A stretch of DNA of 64,000 nucleotides from Polynucleobacter sp. AP-Ainpum-60-G11. GTDB taxonomy: Bacteria > Pseudomonadota > Gammaproteobacteria > Burkholderiales > Burkholderiaceae. Made by a program: the position numbers and the translations under genes. The notes under the pieces were generated by a model. That model did no database searches, was not told the origin of the DNA, and was given only the letters and a program-made list of their open reading frames with translations. Location: contig NZ_CP061318.1 in assembly GCF_018688375.1 (NCBI RefSeq), positions 992,001 to 1,056,000 of the forward strand, written 5' to 3'. Within the stretch, counting starts at the first letter, position 1. The number at the start of each line of letters is the position of its first letter. Below are positions 24,053 to 35,193 of the stretch, piece after piece.

Positions 24053-25438
24053 TTAGCTATTGCTATTTGAAATCTCAACCAACACACCTTTGGCTTCGAC
24101 CACAATTTCCGGGTCGATTGATGCGCCAATACGAACAATCTCTTCAAGCGATTTTTTGGCAGCTGGAAAATCTTCAATGGTGATGTAGGCGCGGGCAAGA
24201 TTTAATCGAACCCTCAACTCGTCAGGCGTTAGATCTGAGGTAGTAGGTTTGGCAACAGGCAGATCTAGGTTAATACTTCCGAAGAGCGCTTTGGCTTTAT
24301 CGGACATACCATCATGATGATGCTCATGAGGCTTATGCTCAGCTGTGTGATGCACTGGTGATGAAGATTCAGGCTGATCGCTCTCATATGGATAATCGCG
24401 GGCTTGAATATCAGGCAAAGCACTTTTGCGAGACTGGCTCATAAAGAACCAGATCAATAGACCGGTTAATAGAACAAAAGCAATCAAGCCCAGAACAGCA
24501 GCTTTTACATTAAAGCCGCTCTTGCCAGCATCAATTACTTCGGGAACCCCTTGAACTTCAGCTAATAATTTTTTTAAGTCCGAAATATTCTTCTCTAACT
24601 CGAGGGATTTGGCATTGGTTTGTTCGAGGATTTTCTCTTGGGCAACTATTTCTTCTGTAATGCGTTTGGTATCCGCATCCTTGTCACCACTAGAGCCAAT
24701 CTTTAAACGATTGGCGGGATTAACTACATCATCTACGCTAACCTCAACGCTAGCCTGATCACTCTTTTCCTCGACTAATTTTTGGGCAGCAGAATCTACA
24801 AATTTCTGAGCATCTTTTGAGTCAATCGCTTGCACGGCAGCGGGATCAGGAATCACAAGTTCAGCACCAGCCTGCAAGCGGTTGATGTTACCGCCAGCAA
24901 ATGCATCTGGATTAGCTTGATATAAAGCCATCATTTTTTGATCAAGCGTAAATTCTGGCGAGCCAGGATCCATCTGTGAAGCAATTGAAGACAGCGTTTG
25001 TCCAGGCTCCACAATGAACTTGGGAACAGTACCATTTACAAATGTAAATATTCTGGTGATCGAACCCGATGACCAGTTTAAGGTCAGCAGCAAATCTACG
25101 AAGATATCTTCAGAGATTGGTACAGGCTTGACTGTTTCTACCAACACCATCAGTCGCTCATCTTTTGATCGATACACCATGACTTGAGCGTTGAAGTCTA
25201 ATATCTTTGGTGAAATTCCAAGTCGCTCATACGCACTTACCGGCGGTATGGATGCTGATAAGGAGGATAAGAGGCCCTGCTCTTCAGCGGCCAGCTCGAT
25301 TGGCACTTCAATACGAAGTGATTCTCCAGGACTGGATACCAAGTTTGCTTTGCCTAAACTAATGGCGAAGACACTACTGGATAGTGCTATACCAATGAAT
25401 CCAGCAAAGATAAATTTGAGCATCGAAGTATTAGGCAT
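24053..25438 (-). CDS. fimV: FimV/HubP-like polar cell-wall protein
   Basis: A 461-residue inner-membrane protein. It has a signal segment, a FimV N-terminal domain (about 25-135), a LysM-like peptidoglycan motif ([17 protein letters not shown], about 141-157), a coiled coil (about 256-295) and a membrane helix (about 313-333). A histidine-rich stretch ([10 protein letters not shown]) follows, and the C-terminal TPR-like FimV domain contains [16 protein letters not shown]. FimV organizes cell poles and type IV pilus function. It is shorter than Pseudomonas FimV. The ATG at 25438 overlaps the asd stop; an ATG at 25423 is an alternative. The asd-fimV-truA order is conserved. Confidence 0.88.
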   Translation of the reverse strand: MPNTSMLKFIFAGFIGIALSSSVFAISLGKANLVSSPGESLRIEVPIELAAEEQGLLSSLSASIPPVSAYERLGISPKILDFNAQVMVYRSKDERLMVLVETVKPVPISEDIFVDLLLTLNWSSGSITRIFTFVNGTVPKFIVEPGQTLSSIASQMDPGSPEFTLDQKMMALYQANPDAFAGGNINRLQAGAELVIPDPAAVQAIDSKDAQKFVDSAAQKLVEEKSDQASVEVSVDDVVNPANRLKIGSSGDKDADTKRITEEIVAQEKILEQTNAKSLELEKNISDLKKLLAEVQGVPEVIDAGKSGFNVKAAVLGLIAFVLLTGLLIWFFMSQSRKSALPDIQARDYPYESDQPESSSPVHHTAEHKPHEHHHDGMSDKAKALFGSINLDLPVAKPTTSDLTPDELRVRLNLARAYITIEDFPAAKKSLEEIVRIGASIDPEIVVEAKGVLVEISNSNS

Positions 25439-26594
25439 TGCTATCCAATAAGATTCTGAGCATGCGGCGCAAGGGCTCAGCAGCACCCCACAAGAGTTGA
25501 TCGCCTACTGTAAATGCACCAAGATATTCTGGGCCCATAGCCATCTTATGCAAGCGGCCAATAGGAACCGTCAAAGTACCACTGATAGCTGCGGGTGATA
25601 GCTCACGCTCAGTAGTCTCACGATCATTTGGAATGACCTTAACCCACTGGTTATCGTTCGCCAATATTGCTTCGATCTCTTGTAATGGAATATCTTTTTT
25701 GAGTTTGACTGTTAAACCCTGAGAATGGCAGCGCATTGCACCAACACGTACACACAGGCCATCAATTGGAATGCTTCCTGGAGTTCTAAATGCAGGACGA
25801 CCTAAGATCTTATTGAACTCAGCGCCACCCTTCCACTCTTCCTTGGTTTGACCATTCTCAACAGGCACATCAATCCAAGGAATCAAACTGCCTGCCAAAG
25901 GCGTATTGCGGAAGTTTTTCTTTGGAAAATCGGGTGAACGCAAAGTCTCGGTAATTTTTCGATCGATATCTAAAATCCAAGAAGAGGGATCAGCCAATTC
26001 AGTTGCAACGCTGTCGCGTAAGGCGCCCATTTGCAAGAGTAGCTCACGCATATTTTGTGCGCCAGCACCAGATGCAGCCTGATAGGTCATCGCACTGATC
26101 CACTCAACCATATCAGCCTTCACTAAACCGCCCATAGCCATCATCATCAAACTGACAGTACAGTTACTGCCAATCCAGTTTTTTCCACCAGCTGCTAATG
26201 CTTTATCGATGACCGGACGATTCACGGGATCCAAAATCAGTACCGCGTCATCCTTCATGCGTAAGGCGCTGGCAGCATCAATCCAATGACCTTGCCAACC
26301 AGCGGCTCGCAATTGCGGGAAGATCTCATTGGTGTAATCACCGCCCTGACAAGTCAAAATGATGTCGCAACGCGAAAGCGCTTTGATGTCATTGGCATTC
26401 TGCAAAGTATTTTCGCTCTTAGTCACCTTTTGACCATTCAAGAGCGGCACTTGACCGCCTGCCTGGCTAGTACTAAAAAATATAGGCTCAATAAAATCAA
26501 AATCCTTTTCGGCCAACATCCTCTCCATAAGGACGCTGCCAACCATACCGCGCCAGCCGACTAAGCCTACTAATGGTGTTTTTGTATTTGCCAT
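25431..26594 (-). CDS. asd: Asd, aspartate-semialdehyde dehydrogenase
   Basis: A 387-residue enzyme that reduces aspartyl phosphate for lysine, threonine and methionine synthesis. The NADP-binding start is [18 protein letters not shown]. The catalytic cysteine is in GSNCTVSLM (about 136) and the catalytic histidine in [15 protein letters not shown]. It belongs to the longer gamma/beta-proteobacterial type. It overlaps fimV by 8 bases and lies 58 bases after leuB. Confidence 0.97.
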   Translation of the reverse strand: MANTKTPLVGLVGWRGMVGSVLMERMLAEKDFDFIEPIFFSTSQAGGQVPLLNGQKVTKSENTLQNANDIKALSRCDIILTCQGGDYTNEIFPQLRAAGWQGHWIDAASALRMKDDAVLILDPVNRPVIDKALAAGGKNWIGSNCTVSLMMMAMGGLVKADMVEWISAMTYQAASGAGAQNMRELLLQMGALRDSVATELADPSSWILDIDRKITETLRSPDFPKKNFRNTPLAGSLIPWIDVPVENGQTKEEWKGGAEFNKILGRPAFRTPGSIPIDGLCVRVGAMRCHSQGLTVKLKKDIPLQEIEAILANDNQWVKVIPNDRETTERELSPAAISGTLTVPIGRLHKMAMGPEYLGAFTVGDQLLWGAAEPLRRMLRILLDSNA

Positions 26595-26652
26595 GATGAG
26601 TGATTTATTGAGTGTATTGATTTAAGGTGAGACGTTTTACTTGTAAGAAGTC

Positions 26653-27726
26653 TTATTTAGAAAGAGCTGCCACTACAGCATCGCCCATTTCAACAGTTGA
26701 TACTTTTTTAGTGCCTTCGGTATAGATATCTGCAGTACGAAGCCCCTGAGATAAGACTTTTTGTACGGCCGCCTCAATACGATCGGCTTCTGCTGGCATG
26801 GCTAGTGAGTAACGCAACATCATGGCAGCAGAAAGAATTGTTGCCAATGGATTGGCAATCCCCTTGCCTGCAATGTCTGGCGCTGAGCCATGGCTTGGCT
26901 CATACAAGCCTTTATTGTTTTTATCTAATGAGGCTGATGGCAGCATGCCAATCGAGCCAGTCAACATTGAAGCCTCATCAGAAAGAATGTCACCAAATAA
27001 GTTACCAGTCACCACAACATCAAATGCTTTTGGCGCCTTCACCAATTGCATGGCGGCGTTATCTACATACATATGTGATAACTCAACGTCTGGATACTCT
27101 TTGCCTACACGAATCATGACATCACGCCATAGTTGGGATGTCTCAAGCACATTCGCCTTGTCGACGCTGCAGACCTTTTTACCGCGCTTACGTGCAGCCT
27201 CGAAAGCAACACGGCCAATACGCTCAACTTCTGGCTCGCTGTAATGCATCATGTCATAGCCTTCGCGCGCACCTTTAAATAAAGGAAGTTCAGACGTACG
27301 AATGCCTCGTGGTTGACCAAAATAGATATCACCATTGAGTTCGCGAATAATCAATATGTCCAAACCGCTCACAATTTCTGGTTTCAGACTGGATGCAGAA
27401 GTTAACTCGTCGTAACAAATAGCTGGCCTGAAATTGGCAAACAATTCCAAATGTTTACGTAGACCCAAGATGGCTTGTTCAGGACGCAGTTCACGAGCTA
27501 AGGTATCGTATTTCCAGTCACCAACAGCACCAAACAAAATTGCATCAGCACTTTTAGCAAGCTCTAAGGTTGCAGGTGGCAATGGATGACCAGCAACATC
27601 ATATGCAGCGCCACCGACTGGAGCAGTCTCTAGATCAAATTTAGGGCCGAGCGCATTTAGCACCTTAACGGCTTCAGCAACGATTTCCGGGCCGATACCA
27701 TCGCCTGGTAGGACTGCAATTTTCAT
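26653..27726 (-). CDS. leuB: LeuB, 3-isopropylmalate dehydrogenase
   Basis: A 357-residue NAD-dependent enzyme of leucine synthesis. It opens with the GDGIGPEI signature, has the substrate arginines in RELRPEQA and [12 protein letters not shown], and the metal aspartates in [15 protein letters not shown]. It oxidizes and decarboxylates 3-isopropylmalate. It is preceded by leuD with a 23-base gap. Typical length. Confidence 0.97.
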   Translation of the reverse strand: MKIAVLPGDGIGPEIVAEAVKVLNALGPKFDLETAPVGGAAYDVAGHPLPPATLELAKSADAILFGAVGDWKYDTLARELRPEQAILGLRKHLELFANFRPAICYDELTSASSLKPEIVSGLDILIIRELNGDIYFGQPRGIRTSELPLFKGAREGYDMMHYSEPEVERIGRVAFEAARKRGKKVCSVDKANVLETSQLWRDVMIRVGKEYPDVELSHMYVDNAAMQLVKAPKAFDVVVTGNLFGDILSDEASMLTGSIGMLPSASLDKNNKGLYEPSHGSAPDIAGKGIANPLATILSAAMMLRYSLAMPAEADRIEAAVQKVLSQGLRTADIYTEGTKKVSTVEMGDAVVAALSK

Positions 27727-27749
27727 GAAAGGCCTTTAACTCTGTAAAA

Positions 27750-28397
27750 CTACGGCAGTTGTGTCGCAAGCCAAGGCATCTTGAGGATGCGCTCAGCTTC
27801 GTAAGCCTTGATTTTATCTGCATGCTGCAGGGTTAAACCAATATCGTCTAGGCCGTTTAGCAGGCAATGCTTTCTAAATGGCGCTACATCAAAGCTGTAA
27901 GCGGTGCCATCATGGGTAATCACTTGCTGGGCTTCCAAATCTACTGTCAGCTGGTAAGCGCTAAAAGCTAGAGTTTCATTAAATAAATGGTCTACCTGCA
28001 GCTCGGAGAGAGCAATCGGTAAGAGACCGTTTTTAAAGCAATTGTTGTAAAAAATATCGGCGAAACTAGGTGCAATCACAGCTCTAAAGCCGTATTGATC
28101 TAAAGCCCAAGGAGCATGTTCGCGGGAACTGCCGCAGCCAAAGTTCTTACGGGCCAACAGAATGCCAGCACCTTTATAGCGCGGCTGGTTTAAAACGAAA
28201 TCTGGATTGATTGGTCGAGTGCTGCAATCTTGACCAGGTTCACCATGATCTAAATAACGCCATTCATCAAACAAATTCTGACCAAAACCGGTTTTTTTAA
28301 TCGATTTTAAGAATTGCTTCGGAATGATGGCATCGGTATCCACGTTCTCACGATTGAGAGGGGCAACCAAGCCTTTGTATACCGTAAATTTTTCCAT
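27750..28397 (-). CDS. leuD: LeuD, 3-isopropylmalate dehydratase small subunit
   Basis: A 215-residue small subunit of isopropylmalate isomerase. [16 protein letters not shown] is the N-terminal signature and [14 protein letters not shown] the substrate loop. With LeuC it moves the hydroxyl group of isopropylmalate. It is split from leuC only by the entericidin gene, the Burkholderiales arrangement. Normal length. Confidence 0.97.
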   Translation of the reverse strand: MEKFTVYKGLVAPLNRENVDTDAIIPKQFLKSIKKTGFGQNLFDEWRYLDHGEPGQDCSTRPINPDFVLNQPRYKGAGILLARKNFGCGSSREHAPWALDQYGFRAVIAPSFADIFYNNCFKNGLLPIALSELQVDHLFNETLAFSAYQLTVDLEAQQVITHDGTAYSFDVAPFRKHCLLNGLDDIGLTLQHADKIKAYEAERILKMPWLATQLP

Positions 28398-28427
28398 AAT
28401 GATCTTTGCTAAATATCGACTGTGCGC

Positions 28428-28613
28428 TTACTTGACTGGCGTCACAACAACATCTTTCCCCTGAGTTTGGGACTGATTGGATGTATTGGAATTTTTGCTG
28501 CCACCCATGGAGTTGCCCATAGTTTGCAAATCTTTACCAACACCCTCCATCGTATTTGCACAAGCAGAAAGAATGATTCCTGCAATAGCAACGATAGTTA
28601 ACTTTTTAATCAT
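28428..28613 (-). CDS. Entericidin-like small lipoprotein
   Basis: A 61-residue protein with a lipoprotein signal, MIKKLTIVAIAGIILSAC, C18 being the lipidated cysteine, then ANTMEGVGKDLQTMG, the entericidin A/B signature. The remainder is Ser/Asn/Gln-rich. Entericidins are envelope lipoproteins linked to stress lysis in E. coli. A GTG at 28637 with an AAGGAA site upstream is an alternative start adding eight residues. It lies between leuC and leuD, as in many Burkholderiales. A single copy, with no separate antidote partner. Confidence 0.85.
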   Translation of the reverse strand: MIKKLTIVAIAGIILSACANTMEGVGKDLQTMGNSMGGSKNSNTSNQSQTQGKDVVVTPVK

Positions 28614-28646
28614 TGTGAAAGAAGACCAATTAAACACTGTATTTCC

Positions 28647-30056
28647 TTAAGAAATCTTACGAACATCAACAAAGTGACCTTCAATCGCAGCGGCAGCTGC
28701 CATTGCTGGGCTAACTAAATGCGTTCTTCCACCATTACCCTGGCGGCCTTCAAAATTACGATTCGAGGTCGACGCGCAACGCTCGCCTGGCTCAAGTCGA
28801 TCGGCATTCATTGCCAAACACATAGAACAACCTGGTTCGCGCCACTCAAAGCCAGCAGCCTTAAATACACGATCCAAGCCTTCACGCTCTGCCTGAGCTT
28901 TTACTAAGCCAGATCCGGGAACCACCATTGCCAGCTTGACATTGGCAGCTACTTTTTTACCCAAGCGGTCTACCACCTTGGCTGCGGCACGAATATCTTC
29001 AATGCGGCTATTTGTACAAGAACCAATAAATACTTTATCAATTGAGATATTGCTTAACGGTGTATTTGGGACAAGATCCATGTACTCCAGCGCACGCTCC
29101 ATTGCAGAACGTTTATTCGGATCACGCTCTTTCTCAGGATCTGGCACTCGGTCACTAATTGCAAGAACCATTTCTGGTGAAGTACCCCAAGTGACTTGAG
29201 GAGCAATTTCTTCAGCGCGTAACTCTACAACTGCATCAAATTTGGCATCCACATCTGAATGTAAAGTTCGCCAGTATTGCAGAGCGTGGCGTAAAGCCTC
29301 GCCTTTCGGGGCGTAAGGCCTACCTTGGATATATTCGATAGTTGTTTCATCAACCGCTACCAGACCAGCGCGAGCGCCAGCCTCAATTGCCATATTGCAG
29401 AGAGTCATACGACCCTCCATAGACAAATTACGGATAGCCTCACCTGCAAACTCAATGGTGTAACCAGTACCACCAGCAGTTCCAATCTTGCCAATCACAG
29501 CTAAGACGATATCCTTTGCAGTAGAACCTGGCTGAAGGCGCCCGTCAACCTTGACCAGCATATTCTTGCTCTTCTTCATGAGCAAAGTTTGGGTGGCCAA
29601 TACATGCTCCACTTCCGATGTACCAATACCAAATGCGAGTGCACCAAATGCGCCATGAGTGCTTGTGTGCGAATCGCCACAAACAACTGTCATACCCGGC
29701 AAAGTTGCGCCCTGCTCTGGCCCAATGACGTGAACAATCCCTTGGCGCAGATCATTCATCTTGTATTGAGTAATGCCAAAGGCATCACAGTTTTGATCCA
29801 GCGTATCTACTTGTAGCTTTGAGATGGGATCGGTAATTCCCTCGGAGCGATCCGTCGTAGGAACGTTGTGATCTGAAACCGCCAGGTTTGCGGAAATACG
29901 CCACACTGGACGGCCAGCTAAATTCAATCCTTCAAAAGCTTGAGGGCTTGTCACCTCGTGCAATAGCTGACGATCTATATAAATCGTGGCGGTGCCATCT
30001 TGTTCAGAATAGACGACATGGTCATCCCACAATTTATCGTAAAGCGTGCGTGACAT
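28647..30056 (-). CDS. leuC: LeuC, 3-isopropylmalate dehydratase large subunit
   Basis: A 469-residue aconitase-family protein. The Fe-S cysteines are in [15 protein letters not shown] and in [11 protein letters not shown]. It starts [15 protein letters not shown] and has [30 protein letters not shown]. It is the catalytic large subunit with LeuD. It starts 18 bases after gltA, so amino-acid and TCA genes probably share a transcript. Confidence 0.98.
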   Translation of the reverse strand: MSRTLYDKLWDDHVVYSEQDGTATIYIDRQLLHEVTSPQAFEGLNLAGRPVWRISANLAVSDHNVPTTDRSEGITDPISKLQVDTLDQNCDAFGITQYKMNDLRQGIVHVIGPEQGATLPGMTVVCGDSHTSTHGAFGALAFGIGTSEVEHVLATQTLLMKKSKNMLVKVDGRLQPGSTAKDIVLAVIGKIGTAGGTGYTIEFAGEAIRNLSMEGRMTLCNMAIEAGARAGLVAVDETTIEYIQGRPYAPKGEALRHALQYWRTLHSDVDAKFDAVVELRAEEIAPQVTWGTSPEMVLAISDRVPDPEKERDPNKRSAMERALEYMDLVPNTPLSNISIDKVFIGSCTNSRIEDIRAAAKVVDRLGKKVAANVKLAMVVPGSGLVKAQAEREGLDRVFKAAGFEWREPGCSMCLAMNADRLEPGERCASTSNRNFEGRQGNGGRTHLVSPAMAAAAAIEGHFVDVRKIS

Positions 30057-30074
30057 GTAAACCCTCTAAAGCTT

Positions 30075-31388
30075 TTATTTACGAACAGAAATGTTAGGAA
30101 CCTTGCGTACAGTTTCTCCAACATATAACTGACGTGGACGACCAATCTTGTACTCAGGATCAGTGATCATTTCTTCCCACTGAGCAATCCAACCCACGGT
30201 TCTTGCCAAAGCAAAAATACAGGTAAACATTTCAGTTGGAACGCCTAAGGCGCGCTGAACAATTCCAGAGTAAAAGTCGACGTTTGGATAGAGCTTACGG
30301 CTAACAAAGTAATCATCTTCCAAAGCAATCTTCTCAAGCGTCATTGCCAACTTGAACAAAGGATCATTCTCAAGACCCATTTCTTTCAATACTTCGTGGC
30401 AAGTTTCCCGCATGAGTTTGGCGCGTGGGTCGAAGTTTTTGTAAACACGATGACCAAAGCCCATCAAACGAACGCTTGAATTCTTGTCTTTAACTTGAGC
30501 AATGAATTCATCAATCTTATCGACACCGCCATTTGCTTGAATCTCATTCAACATTTGCAAGCAGGCTTCATTTGCACCACCGTGTGCTGGGCCCCAAAGG
30601 CAAGCAATACCAGCAGAAATCGCAGCAAATGGGTTGGTTCCAGAAGAACCGCACAAGCGAACTGTAGATGTTGAAGCATTTTGCTCATGGTCAGCATGCA
30701 ATGTGAAAATGCGATCCAAGGCGCGAACCAATACTGGGTTCACCTTGTATTCTTCACATGGTGTCGCAAACATCATGCGCATAAAGTTAGCCGTGTAGGA
30801 CAAAGAATTATCAGGATAGATAAATGGCTGGCCAACAGAATACTTATAAGCCATCGCAACTAAAGTTGGCATCTTCGCAATCAAACGAATTTGCGCTACT
30901 TCACGCGCCTTAGGCTGACTGTAATCAATCTCATCATGGTAGAAGGCAGCCATTGCGCCAACCAAGCCAGTCAACACTGACATTGGATGAGCATCGCGAC
31001 GGAAGCCACGCAAGAAGAACTGCATTTGCTCATGAACCATGGTGTGGTGCATGACCATTTCTTCAAAATCTTTTTTCTGACTAGCGTTTGGTAACTCACC
31101 GTTCAAGAGCAGATAGCAAACTTCCAAGAAGTCGCAGTTGTGTGCAAGATCTTCGATTGGGTAGCCTCGATAGAGCAACTCGCCCTTATCGCCGTCAATA
31201 TAAGTAATCTTGCTATTACATGAGGCTGTAGAAAGAAAGCCTGAATCGTAGGTGAACTTTCCAGTTTGACCGTAAAGCTTACGAATATCAATTACGTCAG
31301 GACCAATCGTGCCTTTATAAATTGGCAAGTCGATATCTGGTGTGCCGTCCGAAAACGATAATTTTGCCTTGATGTCCGATTCAATCAT
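30075..31388 (-). CDS. gltA: GltA, citrate synthase
   Basis: A 437-residue type II (hexameric, Gram-negative) citrate synthase. Catalytic histidines lie in [11 protein letters not shown] and [15 protein letters not shown], and the aspartate is near [19 protein letters not shown]. It condenses oxaloacetate and acetyl-CoA. It follows the sdhCDABE genes after an 82-base gap and precedes leuC. The N-terminal domain typical of NADH-regulated enzymes is present. Confidence 0.98.
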   Translation of the reverse strand: MIESDIKAKLSFSDGTPDIDLPIYKGTIGPDVIDIRKLYGQTGKFTYDSGFLSTASCNSKITYIDGDKGELLYRGYPIEDLAHNCDFLEVCYLLLNGELPNASQKKDFEEMVMHHTMVHEQMQFFLRGFRRDAHPMSVLTGLVGAMAAFYHDEIDYSQPKAREVAQIRLIAKMPTLVAMAYKYSVGQPFIYPDNSLSYTANFMRMMFATPCEEYKVNPVLVRALDRIFTLHADHEQNASTSTVRLCGSSGTNPFAAISAGIACLWGPAHGGANEACLQMLNEIQANGGVDKIDEFIAQVKDKNSSVRLMGFGHRVYKNFDPRAKLMRETCHEVLKEMGLENDPLFKLAMTLEKIALEDDYFVSRKLYPNVDFYSGIVQRALGVPTEMFTCIFALARTVGWIAQWEEMITDPEYKIGRPRQLYVGETVRKVPNISVRK

Positions 31389-31470
31389 TTCTAATCCTTA
31401 GTCATTCAAATTGATGATTAATACACTATTTGATCCTGTACCCACTCTGCTTCTACACCAAAATGCTGAA

Positions 31471-31740
31471 TTATTTCTGTCTCAGCTTTTGTAAAACCGC
31501 CTTAAATGAGGCTTCTTGTGATTCTTTTTCTAATGCCGCCACAGAATCTTTTCGACCGATTAATAAATCCATCAGGTCATTGTCTTCTAAGGCCAGCAGT
31601 TGACTTAATACTATTCCGTCTTCTGCATTGAGTTGGGCACCGTAACGCTCAAAAAAACGCTGCAGAATTAAATCGTTTTCAAGCAAACCCCTGCGGGCAT
31701 CACTCTTTAGGCGATATAACTCTGCATTGCTGAGGGTCAT
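31471..31740 (-). CDS. sdhE: SdhE, succinate dehydrogenase flavinylation factor
   Basis: An 89-residue helical protein. The RGxxE motif is RRGLLEND (about residues 17-24) and FFERYGAQL follows, typical of the SdhE/Sdh5 family. It helps attach FAD covalently to SdhA. It overlaps the sdhB stop by four bases (ATGA). Placement between sdhB and gltA is usual for betaproteobacteria. Confidence 0.93.
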   Translation of the reverse strand: MTLSNAELYRLKSDARRGLLENDLILQRFFERYGAQLNAEDGIVLSQLLALEDNDLMDLLIGRKDSVAALEKESQEASFKAVLQKLRQK

Positions 31741-32441
31741 ACTGCCCTGCGGACCATCAATTCCTTGATCTTTCCAATTGCTTTGGTCGGATTCAAATGC
31801 TTAGGGCATACGTCCACACAATTCATGATGGTATGGCAACGGAATAAACGGTACGGATCTTCCAAGTTATCCAAACGCTGCGCAGTATCTTGATCACGGC
31901 TATCAGCAATAAAGCGATACGCCTGGAGCAAACCTGCTGGACCAACAAACTTATCTGGATTCCACCAGAAAGATGGGCATGATGTTGAGCATGATGCGCA
32001 CAAGATGCACTCATACAAACCATTCAACTCTTCACGCTCCTCAGGACTCTGGAGACGCTCTTTCTCAGGAAATGGAGTGTCATTAACTAAGTAAGGCTTG
32101 ATAGATAAATACTGCTTGAAGAACAATGTCATATCGACAATCAAATCGCGCACGACTGGCAAGCCAGGTAATGGGCGCAATGTGATGACTTTTGGCAAGG
32201 TCAACATATTTGTTAAGCAAGCTAAGCCATTCTTACCATTGATGTTCATTGCATCAGAGCCACAAACACCCTCACGGCAAGAACGACGATAGGAAATGGT
32301 TTCGTCTTGTTTCTTTAAAGAAATCAAGGCATCTAACAACATGCGCTCACCAGTCAATTCAAGCTCGTAACGCTCCATGCGAGGAGCTGCATCGACATCT
32401 GGATCGTAGCGGTAAATTTCAAATATACGAATATCACTCAT
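31737..32441 (-). CDS. sdhB: SdhB, succinate dehydrogenase iron-sulfur subunit
   Basis: A 234-residue protein. The [2Fe-2S] site has cysteines in CREGVCGSDAMNINGKNGLAC; the [4Fe-4S] and [3Fe-4S] sites are in CILCASCSTSCPSFWW and CHTIMNCVDVCPKHLNP. It carries electrons from SdhA to ubiquinone. It follows sdhA by 17 bases. All cluster ligands are intact. Confidence 0.98.
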   Translation of the reverse strand: MSDIRIFEIYRYDPDVDAAPRMERYELELTGERMLLDALISLKKQDETISYRRSCREGVCGSDAMNINGKNGLACLTNMLTLPKVITLRPLPGLPVVRDLIVDMTLFFKQYLSIKPYLVNDTPFPEKERLQSPEEREELNGLYECILCASCSTSCPSFWWNPDKFVGPAGLLQAYRFIADSRDQDTAQRLDNLEDPYRLFRCHTIMNCVDVCPKHLNPTKAIGKIKELMVRRAV

Positions 32442-32458
32442 GTTTAATTTCTCTTCGC

Positions 32459-34237
32459 TTAGAAAGTACGTTCTTTAGGAGGGAAAGACTCAACCGTCAA
32501 TGGCTTCAAAACAACCGGCTTGTAATCCAAGCGATTGCCTTCGCTATACCAAAGCGTATGCTTCATCCAGTTGTCATCATCACGATGTTGATGGTCATCA
32601 TGTGAATGCGCACCACGACTTTCAGTACGCGCTGCAGCTGAAATCATTGTTGCGTTTGCTGCTTCAATTAAGTTAGCAACTTCCAAAGCTTCGATACGTG
32701 CTGTATTGAAAATCTCTGACTTGTCTTTGAGCCACAAGTGTTTAGCGCGCTCAGTCAGTTTCGCCATTTGACGAACACCTTCATCCATCAATTCCTGATT
32801 GCGGAATACACCAGCGTATTTCTGCATGGTTTTGCGAATGTCGTTCGCAACGTCTTGTGCATACTCACCAGATGTAGAGTTATCAAGAGCAGCAATACGA
32901 GCCATAGTTTGCTCACCAGCATTCGCAGGCAATGGCTTGAACTCACGATTCTTGAGGTCCATTGCAACGATGTGATTACCAGCAGCACGACCGAACACTA
33001 ATAAGTCGAGCAATGAGTTTGTACCCAGGCGGTTTGCACCGTGAACGGATACGCAAGAGCACTCACCAATTGCATAGAGGCCATTAATGATTTCATTATG
33101 TTTGCCGTTAGCTGGCACCACAACTTGACCATTGATGTTGGTAGGAATACCACCCATCTGATAGTGAATAGTTGGCACAACCGGAATTGGCTCTTTAGTA
33201 ACGTCAACGTTAGCAAAGTTGATACCGATCTCATAAACAGAAGGCAAGCGTTTCATGATGGTCTCGGCGCCGATATGCGTTAGGTCGAGAACAACATAAT
33301 CGCCATTAGGACCGCAACCGCGCCCTTCTTTGATCTCTTGGTCCATGCAGCGTGAAACGAAATCGCGTGGAGCTAAGTCTTTATAGGTTGGAGCGTAACG
33401 CTCCATGAAGCGTTCACCATCTTTATTACGCAAGATGCCGCCTTCACCACGACAACCCTCTGTTAACAATACGCCCGCACCAGCTACGCCAGTTGGGTGG
33501 AATTGCCAGAACTCCATATCTTCCAAAGGAATACCTGCGCGTGCTGCCAGACCCATACCGTCACCGGTATTAATGAATGCGTTTGTAGAGGCATCCCAGA
33601 TACGGCCTGCACCACCGGTAGCCATCATGACTACTTTAGTTTCCAGGATGTAAACCTGACCGGTTTCCATTTCGAGCGCAGTTACACCAACAACATCACC
33701 TGCGTCATCACGAATGAGGTCAAGTGCCAACCACTCTACGAAGAAGTTGGTTTTTGCACGTACGTTACGCTGATACAAGGTGTGCAACATGGCGTGACCA
33801 GTACGGTCGGCAGCTGCGCAAGCGCGTTGAACGGCTTTCTCGCCGTAGTTGGCAGTGTGACCACCAAAAGGACGTTGATAAATCGTGCCATCTGGATTGC
33901 GGTCAAACGGCATACCAAAGTGCTCGAGCTCATAAACAACCTTAGGAGCTTCACGACACATAAATTCGATCACGTCTTGGTCGCCCAACCAATCAGAACC
34001 TTTGATGGTGTCGTAGAAGTGATAGTGCCAATTATCTTCACTCATGTTGCCCAGTGATGCACCGATACCGCCCTGTGCAGCAACTGTGTGTGAGCGAGTT
34101 GGGAAGACTTTAGTTAATACCGCAACGTTCAGGCCAGCTTCTGCTAATTGCAAAGAAGCGCGCATACCTGAACCACCTGCACCAATAATTACCGCGTCGA
34201 AACGGCGGCGTGGCAATGCTTTTTTAATCGCGGTCAT
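32459..34237 (-). CDS. sdhA: SdhA, succinate dehydrogenase flavoprotein subunit
   Basis: A 592-residue flavoprotein. FAD binding begins VIIGAGGSGMRASLQLAEAG, and the FAD-linking histidine is in PTRSHTVAAQGG. The active-site region is GHTANYGEKAVQRACAAADRTGHA, and RHLW... in the capping end reads ERAKHLWLKDKSEIF. It oxidizes succinate to fumarate. The start at 34237 (MTAIKKALPRRRF) is chosen because the longer frame would overlap sdhD; the gap to sdhD is then four bases. Confidence 0.98.
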   Translation of the reverse strand: MTAIKKALPRRRFDAVIIGAGGSGMRASLQLAEAGLNVAVLTKVFPTRSHTVAAQGGIGASLGNMSEDNWHYHFYDTIKGSDWLGDQDVIEFMCREAPKVVYELEHFGMPFDRNPDGTIYQRPFGGHTANYGEKAVQRACAAADRTGHAMLHTLYQRNVRAKTNFFVEWLALDLIRDDAGDVVGVTALEMETGQVYILETKVVMMATGGAGRIWDASTNAFINTGDGMGLAARAGIPLEDMEFWQFHPTGVAGAGVLLTEGCRGEGGILRNKDGERFMERYAPTYKDLAPRDFVSRCMDQEIKEGRGCGPNGDYVVLDLTHIGAETIMKRLPSVYEIGINFANVDVTKEPIPVVPTIHYQMGGIPTNINGQVVVPANGKHNEIINGLYAIGECSCVSVHGANRLGTNSLLDLLVFGRAAGNHIVAMDLKNREFKPLPANAGEQTMARIAALDNSTSGEYAQDVANDIRKTMQKYAGVFRNQELMDEGVRQMAKLTERAKHLWLKDKSEIFNTARIEALEVANLIEAANATMISAAARTESRGAHSHDDHQHRDDDNWMKHTLWYSEGNRLDYKPVVLKPLTVESFPPKERTF

Positions 34238-34241
34238 TGAA

Positions 34242-34607
34242 TTACACTTTCCACAAAATTTGTACGGCATAGGCCGCACAGGCTACGAGATACAAAACAG
34301 TTAACACTTGCAGTGTTAAACGAATGCCGACAGGCTTGATGTAATCCATCCAAATATCACGGATACCAATCCAAGCGTGATAGAACAAGCTAATAAAGAA
34401 TAAAAGCGTCAATAGCTTCATGAACTGATTGCCAAACAATCCAGCCCAACCTTCATACGTTGCGCTACCCGTAATGCAATAGTCAACTAGTAAAACGACT
34501 GTGAATACCACCATCACAATGGCAGTAGCACGCTGGATAATCCACTCTTTAAGGCCGTAATGGGCGCCAACAACTAAGCGCTTCGGTCCAATTTGATAAA
34601 TAGGCAT
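34242..34607 (-). CDS. sdhD: SdhD, succinate dehydrogenase membrane anchor
   Basis: A 121-residue protein with three membrane helices. The first helix follows LKEWIIQRATAIVMVVFTVV, and the heme-ligand region is FYHAWIGIRDIWMDYIKP. With SdhC it binds heme b and the ubiquinone site. It lies between sdhC and sdhA. The family diverges, so the call rests on helices, the HAWIGIRDIWMDY motif and the operon. Confidence 0.95.
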   Translation of the reverse strand: MPIYQIGPKRLVVGAHYGLKEWIIQRATAIVMVVFTVVLLVDYCITGSATYEGWAGLFGNQFMKLLTLLFFISLFYHAWIGIRDIWMDYIKPVGIRLTLQVLTVLYLVACAAYAVQILWKV

Positions 34608-34631
34608 TCGATTTCCTTAATGAAGTAGTGC

Positions 34632-35051
34632 TTAGTACAAGCCAAATAGTTTGAGACCAACAACCGCAGTCAGAGCAAGACCCAAGAAAAATACAAAGAT
34701 CGCTGAGCGATTTGCATCGGCCTTTTCAACACCAATCTCCAGATCTAACAAGAGATAACGGATCCCGGCGCAGAAGTGGTGCAAGAAAGACCAAATCAAG
34801 CCAAGCAGAATAATTTTTACAAGTACGTGACCAGTAATGGCTTGGAACTTTTCGTAACTCATCTCTGAAGCCAAGCTTTGGTCAAGGAGATAAAGCAAGA
34901 AAGGCAACATCAAAAACAGCGCTGCCCCACTAATACGATGAAGAATTGATACTTTTCCAGCCCAAGGAAGGCGGTATTTGATCAACTGGGCAAGACCAAT
35001 ATTTCGATAAACCGGTCTATCTTTTTTTACGTTTTGCTGTGCATCAACCAT
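34632..35051 (-). CDS. sdhC: SdhC, succinate dehydrogenase cytochrome b556 subunit
   Basis: A 139-residue protein with three membrane helices. The signature RPVYRNIGLAQLIKYRLPWAGK..SILHRISGAALF carries the quinone-site serine and arginine; FLHHFCAGIRYLLLDLE holds the heme b ligand. The ATG at 35051 is chosen; the frame extends to a TTG at 35063. It opens the sdhCDAB-sdhE-gltA operon, 143 bases after the GntR gene. Confidence 0.95.
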   Translation of the reverse strand: MVDAQQNVKKDRPVYRNIGLAQLIKYRLPWAGKVSILHRISGAALFLMLPFLLYLLDQSLASEMSYEKFQAITGHVLVKIILLGLIWSFLHHFCAGIRYLLLDLEIGVEKADANRSAIFVFFLGLALTAVVGLKLFGLY

Positions 35052-35193
35052 GGGCAATCTCAATCTTTCGGTGGAGGTTCAGTGTGGCTTTGTTGTGTTG
35101 CAACATATTCTATTGGAAACCTTGGGGGTGGTGGGGACTTTTTAGCGTTTAAAGGGGTTAAATAATGGTTTTTACTGATTTTTAATGTACCGC

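Noticed and set aside
34238..34279. Longer SdhA start at 34279
   Set aside because: It would overlap sdhD by about 38 bases; the ATG at 34237 gives the usual MTAIKKALPRRRFDAV start.
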